Under the pieces are notes generated by a model, which ran no database searches, had not been told where the DNA came from, and saw only the letters and a list, made by a program, of their open reading frames with translations. This document shows, one piece after another, positions 36,401 to 45,287 of a stretch of DNA of 45,312 nucleotides. This DNA comes from Gemmatimonadota bacterium (GTDB lineage Bacteria > Gemmatimonadota > Gemmatimonadetes > Longimicrobiales > Gaopeijiaceae), in contig JAJEBS010000166.1 in assembly GCA_022822425.1 (NCBI GenBank), forward strand, positions 1 through 45,312, given 5' to 3'. The first letter of the stretch is position 1, and every line of letters starts with the position of its first letter. A program made the position numbers and the translations under genes.

Positions 36401-36838
36401 ATGTCGGTACGAATTCGACTTCGCAGAATGGGCCGGAAGAAGGCGCCCCACTACCGAGTCGTGGTGGCGGACGGCGACTCGCCGCGGGACGGGCGCTTCG
36501 TCGAGACCATCGGCTACTACAAGCCACTTTCCACGCCCGCCCGCGTGGTCGTAGACCTGGAGCGCGCCGACTACTGGCTGGGCCAGGGGGCTCAGCCTTC
36601 GGCCACAGTGAGGTCGCTGCTGAACAAGGCGCGCAAGGGCGGAGACGCCAGCGTGGCCGTGGGCGAGGCGGATACGGCCGCCGAGAAAGCCCGGCGCTCG
36701 GAGCGGTTGGCCGAGCGGCGCCAGGCGGAAGCGGACGCGCAGGCGAAGCTGGAGGCGGAGGCGAGAGCCGAAGCGGCGGCGCGGGCCGCGGCGCGAGCGG
36801 CAGCCCGGTCCGGCGACGAAAGCGGCGAATCCGCGTAG
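36401..36838 (+). CDS. rpsP: 30S ribosomal protein S16 with Ala-rich C-terminal extension
   Basis: The first 80 residues are a typical S16: [40 protein letters not shown] and [22 protein letters not shown]. They are followed by about 60 residues rich in Ala, Glu and Arg ([20 protein letters not shown] and on), which should form one long helix. The extension nearly doubles the protein. ATG 36401 follows GAGGAG. The next gene is rimM after 14 bases; the small KH-domain gene often found between them is absent. Confidence 0.96.
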   Translation: MSVRIRLRRMGRKKAPHYRVVVADGDSPRDGRFVETIGYYKPLSTPARVVVDLERADYWLGQGAQPSATVRSLLNKARKGGDASVAVGEADTAAEKARRSERLAERRQAEADAQAKLEAEARAEAAARAAARAAARSGDESGESA

Positions 36839-36852
36839 TACCGGGGTCCCCA

Positions 36853-37395
36853 ATGGACTCCGCACATCCTTCGCACCTCGTCGTGGGACACCTCAACAAG
36901 GCCCACGGCACCAAAGGCGAACTCTTTCTCTGGCCCCTGACCGCCGACCCGGACGAAGCCTTCGCCGCCGGAGCGGAGTTGCATCTGGCCGACGAGGCCG
37001 GGGAGAAGCCGGATCCCGCCTTCGCCGAGGTCCGCGTGCGGGGGGTCCGCCCCTTCAAGCGGGGCCTGCTGATCCGGCTGGAGGGCATCGATTCCCGGGA
37101 CCAGGCCGAGTGGCTCGCGGGCCGCTACGTGCTCCGGCCGCTTGCAGACGTGCCCCCGCTCGAGGATGGGGAGGTCTTCTACCACGACCTCCTGGGCATG
37201 CGCGTGGAATCCGGGGAGGGAGAGGCGGTCGGCGAGGTGGTCGAGGTCTACGAGCTCAGCCCGGTGCATCTGCTCCAGGTGGCGCGCGCGAGCGGCACGG
37301 TGCTGATCCCCTTCGCGCGCGACATGTTGCGCCGGCTGGACCGCGAGGGGAAGCGGCTGGTCATGGACCTGCCGGACGGCCTGCTGGACCTCTGA
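36853..37395 (+). CDS. rimM: Ribosome maturation factor RimM
   Basis: A 180-residue assembly factor that binds S19 and helps mature the head of the 30S subunit. The N-terminal RimM domain begins VVGHLNKAHGTKGELFLWPL, with RGLLIRLEGIDSRDQAEWLAG. The C-terminal PRC-barrel has EDGEVFYHDLLGMRV, GEVVEVYEL, VLIPFARDML and a final DLPDGLLDL. ATG 36853 starts 14 bases after rpsP, and trmD begins 13 bases after the stop. Confidence 0.96.
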   Translation: MDSAHPSHLVVGHLNKAHGTKGELFLWPLTADPDEAFAAGAELHLADEAGEKPDPAFAEVRVRGVRPFKRGLLIRLEGIDSRDQAEWLAGRYVLRPLADVPPLEDGEVFYHDLLGMRVESGEGEAVGEVVEVYELSPVHLLQVARASGTVLIPFARDMLRRLDREGKRLVMDLPDGLLDL

Positions 37396-37408
37396 GGAGG
37401 AGCGGGCG

Positions 37409-38125
37409 GTGACATCGGATGCGGGAGTCCCCGGACGGGCCGACACGCCCTTGCGGCTGACCTTCGCGACCATCTTCCCGGAGTTCTTCGAGGTTCCGCT
37501 GGCCACCAGCATCCCCGGGCGGGCCGCCCGGCACGGATTGGCCGAATACCAGGTCGTTGACCTGCGCGACTTCACCCGCGACCGCCACCGCACGGTGGAC
37601 GACGCGCCCTACGGGGGCGGCGGCGGGATGGTGATGAAGCCGGAGCCGTTCTTCGAGGCGGTGGAGTCTCTCGACCGGGCGGGCCGGGTGATCCTGCTTT
37701 CCCCCCGCGGCCGGCTCTTCACCCACCGCGACGCCGTGCGGCTTTCACTGGAGCCGTCCCTGACCTTGCTCTGCGGCCACTACAAGGACGTCGACCAGCG
37801 CGTCGCGGACCACCTCGCCGACGAGGAGATCTCCATCGGCGACTTCGTGTTGTCGGGGGGCGAGGCCGCGGCGCTGGTGGTGGCGGACGCCATCGTCCGG
37901 CTGCTGCCCGGGGTGCTGGGGGACCACGACTCGGCCGCCTCGGACTCGTTCTACGACGGCCGCCGGCTGAGCGCGCCCTCCTATACCCGGCCTGCCGAAT
38001 ATCGGGGCCTCCGGGTGCCCGAAGTGCTGCGCAGCGGCGACCACGCGCGCATCGAATCCTGGCGCGAGGCGGAAGCCGAACGCATCAGTGCCGCGCGCCG
38101 GCCCCAGCCCGACCGGGGACGTTAG
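37409..38125 (+). CDS. trmD: tRNA (guanine-N1)-methyltransferase TrmD
   Basis: A SPOUT-fold enzyme of 238 residues that methylates G37 of tRNAs with SAM. Signatures are FATIFPEFFEVPL, DLRDFTRDRHRTVDDAPYGG, GMVMKPEPFFEA, ILLSPRGRLFTH, the SAM-knot LLCGHYKDVDQRV and EISIGDFVLSGGEAAA. The C-terminal domain ends with EVLRSGDHARIESWREAEA. GTG 37409 follows GAGGAGG. In most bacteria rplS follows directly; here it lies 6 kb away, beyond the SusC/SusD locus. Confidence 0.96.
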   Translation: MTSDAGVPGRADTPLRLTFATIFPEFFEVPLATSIPGRAARHGLAEYQVVDLRDFTRDRHRTVDDAPYGGGGGMVMKPEPFFEAVESLDRAGRVILLSPRGRLFTHRDAVRLSLEPSLTLLCGHYKDVDQRVADHLADEEISIGDFVLSGGEAAALVVADAIVRLLPGVLGDHDSAASDSFYDGRRLSAPSYTRPAEYRGLRVPEVLRSGDHARIESWREAEAERISAARRPQPDRGR

Positions 38126-38254
38126 CCGCCAACGCTCCCGGGGCACTCCACGCGCCCCTCACCCGTCAAAACCGCCGCCACGCTCCCGCCGCTCGATCCG
38201 GGGCCGCGAGGCGCCGGACTGGTAATTCCACTCGGTTCTTTACAGAATTGAATA

Positions 38255-38273
38255 CGCGCGCGGGTTGCGCGCG
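38255..38273 (+). other. GC hairpin in the susC leader
   Basis: CGCGCGC (38255-38261) pairs with GCGCGCG (38267-38273) around a five-base loop. It lies 58 bases before the susC start, after an AT-rich patch (38223-38254) that is the likely promoter site though no clear -35/-10 pair is seen. The rest of the 206-base gap shows nothing recognisable. Confidence 0.4.
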
Positions 38274-38331
38274 CGGTCGGAGGCGGATGCGGGGTGTCGG
38301 GGCAACGTCAAACTTCCCATCAGGAGCAGCC

Positions 38332-41300
38332 ATGAAACACAACCATTGTCCAGCACGTAAGGTATGGGGCGCCTTTGCGCTCCCCCTGCTGGCCGTCAGC
38401 CTGGCCTTCGCGCCCGGTCTGAGCGCCCAGCAGAGTGGAGTCATCACGGGCCGCGTCACGGAGGAAGGCTCCGGTCGCTCCCTTGCTTCCGCACAGGTGT
38501 ACGTCGAGGGCTCCGGCATCGGGACCCTCACCAACTCGAACGGGCAGTTTCTGCTCCTCAACGCCCCTCCCGGCGAGCACACGGTCATCGTCGAACTGGT
38601 CGGCTACCGCTCCGCCTCGCAGACGGTGACGGTGGCGGTGGGCGAGACGGCCAGCGTCGACTTCGCCATCGCCGTGACCGCGCTCGCCCTCGACGAGATC
38701 GTGGTCACCGGAACCGGTGTCGCCACCGAGAAACGCAGGCTCGGCCATACCATCGCGACGCTCGATGCCGCCGAGCTCGAGAACGCGCCCATCTCGGACT
38801 TCAGCCAGCTCATCGCCGGCCGCGAGCCCGGCGTCGTGGCTCTGCCCTCCTCGGGGTACACGGGCGAGGGCGCCCGCATCCGCATCCGCGGGTCGGCCTC
38901 CCTCTCGCAGCTCAACGAGCCCATCGTCTACGTGGACGGCATCCGCGTGGACCGCTCAGCCGTGCAGAACTTCAACGGCCAGGGCAACCCGTCCCGCCTG
39001 GACGACATCCCGCCCGAGTCCATCGAGCGGGTCGAGATCCTGAAGGGCGCCGCCGCGGCGACCCTATACGGGACCGAGGCCTCCAACGGCGTGATCCAGA
39101 TCTTCACCAAGCGGGGCAACGTCGGCGCTCCGCGCTTCACCTTCCAGTCGGACCTGACCGGGATCTCGGTGCCCACCAACCGCATCCTGCCGGTCGCGGA
39201 TTTCGCCGGGCGGGTTTGCGCCAGCCCGGGATGCACCGGCGACGGTGACGCCCAGAGGCTGGCCGACGCAGTGAGCCGGATGTCGACGCGCTGGGGACAG
39301 TCGGTCTCGCCATGGGAGCCGGTCGAGCGCAACACGATTCCCGAACTGCTCACCACGGGATTCGGCCAGACCTATTCGGGGTCGGTGCAGGGTGGTTCCA
39401 GCGCGTTCCAGTACTTCGCCTCCGCACGCCTCGCCAGGGAGGACGGTCCCTACGACGCGGCGCAGAACTTCGACGAGGCGGAGGGGCTGGATCCCGAAAA
39501 CGACACCAACCGCAGGGCTTCGATCCACTCGAACTTCACGGTAGTGCCGAGCGACAATCTGCGCATCGGCGTGACCACGCTCTATTCGGACATGGAGCAC
39601 CACACGCCGGACAACTCGAACAACATCTACGGCGTGTTCTCGTCCGGGCTCATGTCGCAGTTGAGGCTCGCCAACGCCGACCCGAACCTCGGCCAGGTCA
39701 ACTACTACGGCCAGCCGGCGTTCGCCACCCTGCGCGAAAACGCGTACCAGTTGAACTTCGTGAACTCGCAGCACTTCGCGGGCGCCACCAACATCAACTT
39801 CACGCCGACCGAGTTCTTCCGCCTCGACGGAACCTTCGGCATCGACTTCACCTCCGACGACGCGGTCAGCTTCCGTCCCTACCGCTGGAACGTGGACGGC
39901 TACTCGGGCTCGACGCCCGACGGCAGCAGGAACGTCAACGAGGACCGCAGCCGCGAGATCACGGCGGACGTCAAGGGGTCCTACATCTTCAACACCGACC
40001 GGATCGAGAACACGTTCCTCTTCGGTGGCCAGGGCTTCCTGCGGCAGCGGCAGTCGGCGGGCGGAAGCGGACGCGATTTTCCCGGCCCGGGTCTTGAAAC
40101 CCTGTCGGCGCTCGGTTCCGAGTCCTCCTACGAGAACTGGCTCCGGGTCACGCAGATCGGCGGATACCTGCAGGACCAGATCGGGTGGGACAACTGGCTC
40201 TTCCTGACCGTCGGCGCGCGCTGGGACGCCAACTCGGCATTCGGTGAGGCGTTCAACACGGCCTTCTATCCGAAGGCCAACTTCGCATTCGTGCCCAGCG
40301 AGATGTGGGAAAGCGAGACCTTCTCGTCGTTGCGCGTCAAGGGCGCGTACGGCACCTCAGGGCTGCAGCCGGGTGCCTTCGACAAGTTCACGACCTTCTC
40401 GTCGCTGGGCACCGAGGTGGGTCCGGGCGTCCAGCCGTCCAATCTCGGCAACGACGAGTTGAAGCCCGAGGTGTCCACGGAGTGGGAGTTCGGCGCCGAT
40501 CTGGGGCTGTTCAACGATCTGTGGTCGGTGGAGGCCACCTACTGGGATCGGACCGTCACCGACGCCATGGTGGCGCGCCAGTTCCCGGTGACGGGCGGCT
40601 TTACGCAGACGCAGCTCGACAACATCGGCGAGGTGAAGGCTTCCGGCTTCGAGCTCGCCGTGCGCGGCGCCCTGGTCCAGCGGCCGGGTCTCTCGCTGAA
40701 CGTCTTCGCCAACACCGCCTACCTCAAGGAGGAGATCGCCGACATGGGCGGTGCTCCTCCCCTGAAGACCGGCGGCAGCTACCCGCGCTACCGCAACTTC
40801 CTCACCGAGGGCTATACGCCCGGCGCCTTCTTCGGAGCCAGGGTCGCGGACCTCGACATCCCGCTCAACATCCTCGCTCCGGTCAACGGCGAGTGCGTAG
40901 CGCCCACGCTCGACCAGGCGCTCGAGTATTTCAGCCAGCCGCGTAACCCCAACAGCTTCAAGCCGCTGGCGATCGGCAACGAGACCTTCGGAACGCCAAA
41001 CGGCGGGCTCGCGTCGCACAACTGCGGCACGGGGTTGCTCGACACCTATCTCGGCAAGCCCACCCCGGATTTCGCCGGTTCCTTCGGGTTCAACCTGGCG
41101 TTCCTGGGCAACTTCGAATTCAACTCGCTCCTCGAGTACAAGTTCGGTCATCAGGTGCAGGACCTCTCGGGGATGTTCCGGCGGGCCAACAACTTCATCG
41201 GGCGCAACACCCCGCGCTCCGCGGAACTGTACGCGGCCATGCTGAACCCGGGGTCGTCCGCCCAGCAGCGGCTGGACGCGGCGATCGCGTGGGCGCACGA

Positions 41301-41616
41301 GGTCGAGGGCCTCTCGCCGATGAGCGGGATGAACGGCGTCTATGACGCCGACTGGATCCAGGTGCGCGAGCTGTCGCTCACCTACCGGGTGCCGGCGGAC
41401 TTCGTCGAGGGCTGGGGTCTCTCCACGGCCACGGTCAACATGGGCGTACGCAACCTGAGGCTCTTCATGCTGGGCGACTACCCGGGCATGGATCCGGAGG
41501 GCAACGTCCTCGGGCGCTGCAACTCCGGCCTCAGCTGCAACTTCCTGGACTCGACGGAAGGCTGGGGCATTCCCGTGCCGCGGCGCTTCACGCTGTCCAC
41601 GCGCTTCACGTTCTGA
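38332..41616 (+). CDS. SusC/RagA-type TonB-dependent outer-membrane receptor
   Basis: A 1094-residue outer-membrane transporter. It has a signal peptide (ALPLLAVSLAFAPGLSAQ), a carboxypeptidase-regulatory-like domain at about residues 33-110 (VITGRVTEEGSGRSLASAQV, GQFLLLNAPPGEHTVIVELV), then DEIVVTGTGV. The plug at about residues 125-240 carries IRIRGSASLSQLNEPIVYVD and ESIERVEILKGAAAATLYGT. The remaining 850 residues are barrel, ending in the aromatic RRFTLSTRFTF. ATG 38332 has AGGAG 5 bases upstream. SusC proteins import glycans, peptides or other polymers together with a SusD lipoprotein, encoded 16 bases downstream. The ligand is unknown; no degrading enzyme is encoded next to it. Confidence 0.95.
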   Translation: MKHNHCPARKVWGAFALPLLAVSLAFAPGLSAQQSGVITGRVTEEGSGRSLASAQVYVEGSGIGTLTNSNGQFLLLNAPPGEHTVIVELVGYRSASQTVTVAVGETASVDFAIAVTALALDEIVVTGTGVATEKRRLGHTIATLDAAELENAPISDFSQLIAGREPGVVALPSSGYTGEGARIRIRGSASLSQLNEPIVYVDGIRVDRSAVQNFNGQGNPSRLDDIPPESIERVEILKGAAAATLYGTEASNGVIQIFTKRGNVGAPRFTFQSDLTGISVPTNRILPVADFAGRVCASPGCTGDGDAQRLADAVSRMSTRWGQSVSPWEPVERNTIPELLTTGFGQTYSGSVQGGSSAFQYFASARLAREDGPYDAAQNFDEAEGLDPENDTNRRASIHSNFTVVPSDNLRIGVTTLYSDMEHHTPDNSNNIYGVFSSGLMSQLRLANADPNLGQVNYYGQPAFATLRENAYQLNFVNSQHFAGATNINFTPTEFFRLDGTFGIDFTSDDAVSFRPYRWNVDGYSGSTPDGSRNVNEDRSREITADVKGSYIFNTDRIENTFLFGGQGFLRQRQSAGGSGRDFPGPGLETLSALGSESSYENWLRVTQIGGYLQDQIGWDNWLFLTVGARWDANSAFGEAFNTAFYPKANFAFVPSEMWESETFSSLRVKGAYGTSGLQPGAFDKFTTFSSLGTEVGPGVQPSNLGNDELKPEVSTEWEFGADLGLFNDLWSVEATYWDRTVTDAMVARQFPVTGGFTQTQLDNIGEVKASGFELAVRGALVQRPGLSLNVFANTAYLKEEIADMGGAPPLKTGGSYPRYRNFLTEGYTPGAFFGARVADLDIPLNILAPVNGECVAPTLDQALEYFSQPRNPNSFKPLAIGNETFGTPNGGLASHNCGTGLLDTYLGKPTPDFAGSFGFNLAFLGNFEFNSLLEYKFGHQVQDLSGMFRRANNFIGRNTPRSAELYAAMLNPGSSAQQRLDAAIAWAHEVEGLSPMSGMNGVYDADWIQVRELSLTYRVPADFVEGWGLSTATVNMGVRNLRLFMLGDYPGMDPEGNVLGRCNSGLSCNFLDSTEGWGIPVPRRFTLSTRFTF

Positions 41617-41632
41617 TCCAGGAGAGAGACTC

Positions 41633-42958
41633 ATGAAGAACCGAAACATCAAGTCGTGCGTTGCACTCCTGGCTGCTTTCGCGCTGGGAGGCTGCGACAT
41701 CCTGGACGTCAACAACCCCAACAGCCTGGTGGAGGAGGACATCCGCTCCGAAGCCGCCGCCGCCGCGGTCGTCAACGGAACGCTCACCCTCGTATCGTCG
41801 TCTGTTTCCCAATCCTGGCAGCCTTACCTGGTCGCTTCCGACGAGATGCGCTGGATCGGATCCAGGGACGCCTGGCTCTCGCTCGATCTGGGGTTCGTCG
41901 ACGACCCGCTGAACGAGTTCATCGACGGCCCGTTCCCCGCCATGGGACAGGGGCGGTGGATGAGCGACGAAGCGATCGAAATCCTCACCGAACACCAGGC
42001 GAACAACCCCTCCACCGCGATCAAGACCGATCTGGCGCGAGCGTACCTCTACTCGGGCATCATGTACATGGTGATCGGCGAGATCCAGGAGGACTTTGCG
42101 TTCTCGGACAAGACGGAGAGCGGCGCCCCCATCGGGCCCGAGAACATGTATCAGGTCCTGGATGGGGCGATCGAGAGGTTTTCGACCGCCATTTCCGGCT
42201 TCAACGAGGTCGGGGCCACCGACATGGCGCTCCAGGCCAAGGCGTTGCGGGCGCGCGCCCGGCAGTCCCGGGCGATCTGGGACGTGATCAACCCGTCGCC
42301 CTCCGGGGACGGGCTGGTGTCGTCCGCCGAGGCCGGCTCGGACGCCGCCGACGTGCTTGCCAACGTCGCCGCAGACTGGACCTACAACCTGACGTTCTCG
42401 AGCGCCAGCCGGTCCAACTCCATGGCCTCCTGGGTCAACGACCGCAAGGAGAACCAGATCGACCTGTCGATCGCGACGGTCGACGACCAGAACGACATCA
42501 ACGGGATCGCGCTGCAGGATCCCATCGACGGCGTCGACGATCCCGCGGTCATCAAGTGGCTGAACCAGTGGAAGGGCGGCAGCTACCTCGACAAGGGCGG
42601 CATCTATCCGCCCCTGACGCTGGCTTCGGCCCGGATGATGCATCTGATTCTGGCGGAGAACGCGCTCAAGAGCATGGATTCGAGCGCCTTCGCGACGCAC
42701 ATCAACCACATCCGAGCGCTTGACGGCCTGACGCCCTACGACGGCCAGATCTCCGAGATGGAGATGCTGCAGCACACGCGCCGCGTGACCGTGATGCTGC
42801 AGGGCCTGCGCCTTGCGGACATGTACCGCTGGGGACTCAAGGATCCGAAGTGGCAGGGTGCTTCCGCCGCCTCGGGGAGCCCCGGTACCATGCTCCCGAT
42901 CTCGATCATCGAGATCAGGGCCAACTGCCACCTGAACGGCCTGGGTTGCGGCGGCTGA
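41633..42958 (+). CDS. SusD/RagB-like nutrient-binding lipoprotein
   Basis: A 441-residue surface lipoprotein: signal SCVALLAAFALGGCDILDV with a perfect LGGC lipobox, then the family's N-terminal VNNPNSLVEEDI. The fold is helical with TPR-like units (DLARAYLYSGIMYMVIGE, ALRARARQSRAIWDVI). A late segment AENALKSMDSSAFATHINHIRA, HTRRVTVMLQGLRLADMYRWG is typical of SusD C-terminal parts. It forms the lid of the SusC pore. The start is ATG 41633 after GGAGAGAG. A long perfect hairpin follows the stop. Confidence 0.9.
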   Translation: MKNRNIKSCVALLAAFALGGCDILDVNNPNSLVEEDIRSEAAAAAVVNGTLTLVSSSVSQSWQPYLVASDEMRWIGSRDAWLSLDLGFVDDPLNEFIDGPFPAMGQGRWMSDEAIEILTEHQANNPSTAIKTDLARAYLYSGIMYMVIGEIQEDFAFSDKTESGAPIGPENMYQVLDGAIERFSTAISGFNEVGATDMALQAKALRARARQSRAIWDVINPSPSGDGLVSSAEAGSDAADVLANVAADWTYNLTFSSASRSNSMASWVNDRKENQIDLSIATVDDQNDINGIALQDPIDGVDDPAVIKWLNQWKGGSYLDKGGIYPPLTLASARMMHLILAENALKSMDSSAFATHINHIRALDGLTPYDGQISEMEMLQHTRRVTVMLQGLRLADMYRWGLKDPKWQGASAASGSPGTMLPISIIEIRANCHLNGLGCGG

Positions 42959-42964
42959 GACAAG

Positions 42965-42997
42965 GTGGGGCACCCCGTCCCGCACGGGGTGCCCCAC
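42965..42997 (+). terminator. Strong hairpin after the SusD gene
   Basis: A 14-base perfect stem: GTGGGGCACCCCGT (42965-42978) with ACGGGGTGCCCCAC (42984-42997) and a five-base loop. It begins 7 bases after the SusD stop. No run of T follows closely (CCTCTGTTCTT), so it may end transcription weakly or stabilise the mRNA 3' end. Confidence 0.65.
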
Positions 42998-43035
42998 ACC
43001 GCCTCTGTTCTTCGCCGGTGTCACACAGGTCTGCC

Positions 43036-43479
43036 GTGAGTCGCGCATTCACAGTGAAGAAACTGCTCGTCGTCGTTGCTCTGGTCGCCATCTCCGGTTG
43101 CGATATCTTCGACGACCCGACGCCTCGCAACATCTTCTTCGAGATGAACGGCGAGGCGGGCCAGCAGTTGCGGGTCATCTACTCGACGCAGTTCGTGGCT
43201 GGTGTGAACGACATCGGAGTTACGCGGGTGCAGGTAGTCAGGTCCGACACGATCCTTCACGAAATCCCGTTCGACAGGGTGATCGATATTTCGATCGATC
43301 GTCGCTGGTTCGTGCAGGCGGAGTCGCTGGACTCCGAGCCGATCGATGTCCACGTGATCGTGGACGTGGACGACCGCAACCTCTTGAACGAATCCGGTGG
43401 CATATTCCCCGGTGATCCCTGGCACTTCGTGTACGCCTTCAACCAGTTGCTTACGCGTGACATCGATGTGGCGTTCTGA
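43036..43479 (+). CDS. Small lipoprotein of unknown function
   Basis: A 147-residue protein whose N-terminus is a clear lipoprotein signal (VKKLLVVVALVAISGC, lipobox ISGC). The body is beta-rich with alternating hydrophobic residues (QQLRVIYSTQFVAGVNDIGV, TRVQVVRSDTILHEIPF, PIDVHVIVDVDDRNLL). It ends WHFVYAFNQLLTRDIDVAF, which may be one immunoglobulin-like sandwich. GTG 43036 is used; GTG 43054 just before the signal is equally possible. The next gene overlaps its end by 14 bases. Its position behind SusC/SusD suggests an accessory of that locus. Confidence 0.72.
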   Translation: MSRAFTVKKLLVVVALVAISGCDIFDDPTPRNIFFEMNGEAGQQLRVIYSTQFVAGVNDIGVTRVQVVRSDTILHEIPFDRVIDISIDRRWFVQAESLDSEPIDVHVIVDVDDRNLLNESGGIFPGDPWHFVYAFNQLLTRDIDVAF

Positions 43480-43987
43480 CCCGTTCGGCGCGGTGCGCCG
43501 TATGCTCCTGGCGTCTCTGGCTTGCGGCATGCCGCTCGTTTCCGGCTGCTACACCTACCGTCTGGTGGAGGAGGCGCCGGTCGGCTCGGTGGCCCGGCTG
43601 CGCGTGCCGATCCAATCCGCGATCGTCGATCCCAACTCGCCGCCGGAGACCGTGGCCATCGAGGGGCTGATCATCAGCTTCGGCGATACCATCTCGTTCG
43701 AGGCCAGCAACCGTCAGGTGATCGGCGCCTTCCGCGAGGTCGTGCAGTACGACACCCTGCAGGTGGCCCGCGACGGCCTCGCGAGCATCGAGGTGCGGGA
43801 GTTCTCGAGGGCGCGGAGCGTTGTGTTGGGCGTCGCAGTGGCCGCCGGAACCGCGGGTCTGGCCCTTGCCGCCCTCGGCGTCGAAGGCGGGGAGGCCGGG
43901 GATCGGCCCGGTGAGGGCGGCACCCAGAGCTTCACCGCGGGCCTCGCCGTCGCCGTCGGCGCGCTCGGGAGATTGTTCGGGCGCTAG
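43466..43987 (+). CDS. Predicted lipoprotein with glycine-rich C-terminal hydrophobic segments
   Basis: A 173-residue protein with a lipoprotein signal (LLASLACGMPLVSGC, lipobox VSGC). A beta-rich middle follows (SVARLRVPIQSAIVDPNSP, TVAIEGLIISFGDTISFEA), and the C-terminus holds two Gly/Ala-rich hydrophobic stretches (SVVLGVAVAAGTAGLALAAL and TAGLAVAVGALGRLF). The start is ATG 43466 inside the previous gene; ATG 43502 at the signal core is an alternative. No family is recognised. The overlap couples it to the upstream lipoprotein. Confidence 0.7.
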   Translation: MWRSDPFGAVRRMLLASLACGMPLVSGCYTYRLVEEAPVGSVARLRVPIQSAIVDPNSPPETVAIEGLIISFGDTISFEASNRQVIGAFREVVQYDTLQVARDGLASIEVREFSRARSVVLGVAVAAGTAGLALAALGVEGGEAGDRPGEGGTQSFTAGLAVAVGALGRLFGR

Positions 43988-44031
43988 CGGTCAAACCTCC
44001 ATGCTCGCGCCGAGGCGTCCAGACCCCGGCC

Positions 44032-44060
44032 TTCACGGATGAATCGGCTCGCGTTAGCTT
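44032..44060 (+). promoter_or_regulatory. Candidate promoter for rplS-rnhB
   Basis: TTCACG (44032-44037), a 17-base spacer and TAGCTT (44055-44060; read on TAGCTTTTAA). It fits the need for a separate rplS promoter now that trmD lies 6 kb away. The leader would be about 83 bases. Confidence 0.4.
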
Positions 44061-44150
44061 TTAATGCTGCACGGGAGATGCCTCCCTGTGACACAACCGC
44101 TACGCAATCGATAACGCTTCTCGGCCGAACAGCGCCTGAGGAGGTGGACC

Positions 44151-44501
44151 ATGGCCGATCTGCTGCAGGAACTCGACAGGGAGTATGTGCGCACCGACCT
44201 TCCGGACTTCGGCGCGGGCGACACGGTGCGCGTGCGCTACCGGGTTCGGGAGGGCCGCAAGGAGCGCATCCAGGTCTTCGAGGGCGTGTGTATCGCCCGG
44301 CGCGGCGGGGGCATGGGCGAGACCTTCACCGTGCGCAAGATCTCCGGGGGTATCGGAGTGGAGCGCATCTTCCCCTACCTGTCGCCCTGGATCGACGGGA
44401 TCGAAATAGTGCGGCGGGGGCGCGTGCGGCGGGCCAAGCTCTATTATTTGCGCGGCTTGCGCGGCAAAGCGGCGCGCATTCCAGAGAAGCGCACCCGCTG
44501 A
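44151..44501 (+). CDS. rplS: 50S ribosomal protein L19
   Basis: A 116-residue L19 of the large subunit, at the 30S-50S interface. Family stretches are [23 protein letters not shown] (long-form KVRVxVxEGxxxRIQ pattern), [39 protein letters not shown] and [26 protein letters not shown] 44151 has GAGGAGGT just upstream, a strong ribosome site. rnhB begins 13 bases after the stop. Confidence 0.97.
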   Translation: MADLLQELDREYVRTDLPDFGAGDTVRVRYRVREGRKERIQVFEGVCIARRGGGMGETFTVRKISGGIGVERIFPYLSPWIDGIEIVRRGRVRRAKLYYLRGLRGKAARIPEKRTR

Positions 44502-44514
44502 CGCCACGCCGGCG

Positions 44515-45162
44515 ATGACGCCGGAACAGAACGTTCATTCGGGGCTCCGGATCCCGCTCGACTACGAGCGCGGGTTCTGGAGCCGCGGTCTTTTCGGCGT
44601 CGCAGGAGTGGACGAAGCCGGTCGTGGGCCGTTGGCGGGTCCGGTGATGGCCGCTGCCGTGGTCTTGCCCCGGGGTGTGGGCGTGGAGGGGGCGGACGAC
44701 TCGAAGCGGATCTCGCGGGCGGAACGGGAGGAGGTGGCGCGGTGCGTTCGGGAGCAGGCCGTCGCCGTGACCGTGGGCGCTGCCTCCGCGCGCGAGATCG
44801 ACGGCATCAACATCCTGCGGGCGACGGCGCGTGCCATGGAGCGGGCGATTCGCCGCCTGCCGAGGCGGCCCGACCACGTCGTAGTGGACGGCCTGCCGGT
44901 GCGCGACCTTCCCTGGGAGCACGAAGCGGTGGTGGGCGGCGACAGTCTGGTGCACTCGATCGCCTGCGCCTCCATCGTGGCCAAGGTGTGCCGCGACGGG
45001 CTCATGGTCCGCCTCGCGCGCCGCTACCCCGAGTACGGCTGGGACCGGAACATGGGGTACGGCACCGAGGAACACCGCGCCGCCATCCGGCGTTTCGGCC
45101 CCACGCCCCATCACCGGATGACCTTCGGGCTGGAGCAGTTGGAGTTGGCCGTCGCCGGATGA
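44515..45162 (+). CDS. rnhB: Ribonuclease HII
   Basis: A 215-residue enzyme that cuts RNA in RNA-DNA hybrids, including single ribonucleotides. The first two acidic residues are in VAGVDEAGRGPLAGPVMAAA. ADDSKRISRAERE, the third Asp in HVVVDGLPV and the GDSLVHSIACASIVAKVCRD stretch follow, and YGWDRNMGYGTEEH with HHRMTF closes the domain. A substrate-sensing GRG is present. ATG 44515 gives a 30-residue variable N-terminus. It forms the end of the rplS-rnhB unit. Confidence 0.97.
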   Translation: MTPEQNVHSGLRIPLDYERGFWSRGLFGVAGVDEAGRGPLAGPVMAAAVVLPRGVGVEGADDSKRISRAEREEVARCVREQAVAVTVGAASAREIDGINILRATARAMERAIRRLPRRPDHVVVDGLPVRDLPWEHEAVVGGDSLVHSIACASIVAKVCRDGLMVRLARRYPEYGWDRNMGYGTEEHRAAIRRFGPTPHHRMTFGLEQLELAVAG

Positions 45163-45274
45163 GTCCGCGCTCGAGTGCTTGCGGGGAGTTCGTTCGCGGG
45201 CTGCCGGGGGACGGCGGCCGAAGAAGTGGAGTCGTCCCGTCCGGCGTAGATGGCTCGGAGGGCTGGCTGCCATG

Positions 45275-45280
45275 TATAAT
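45275..45280 (+). promoter_or_regulatory. Consensus -10 element of the tRNA promoter
   Basis: A perfect TATAAT ending 7 bases before the tRNA 5' end, so transcription would begin at about the mature end. No good -35 is seen 16-18 bases upstream. Confidence 0.5.
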
Positions 45281-45287
45281 TGCGGGC

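Noticed and set aside
38255-38273. Terminator for trmD
   Set aside because: The hairpin lies 130 bases after trmD, is alternating CG and has no T-run; kept only as a leader hairpin.
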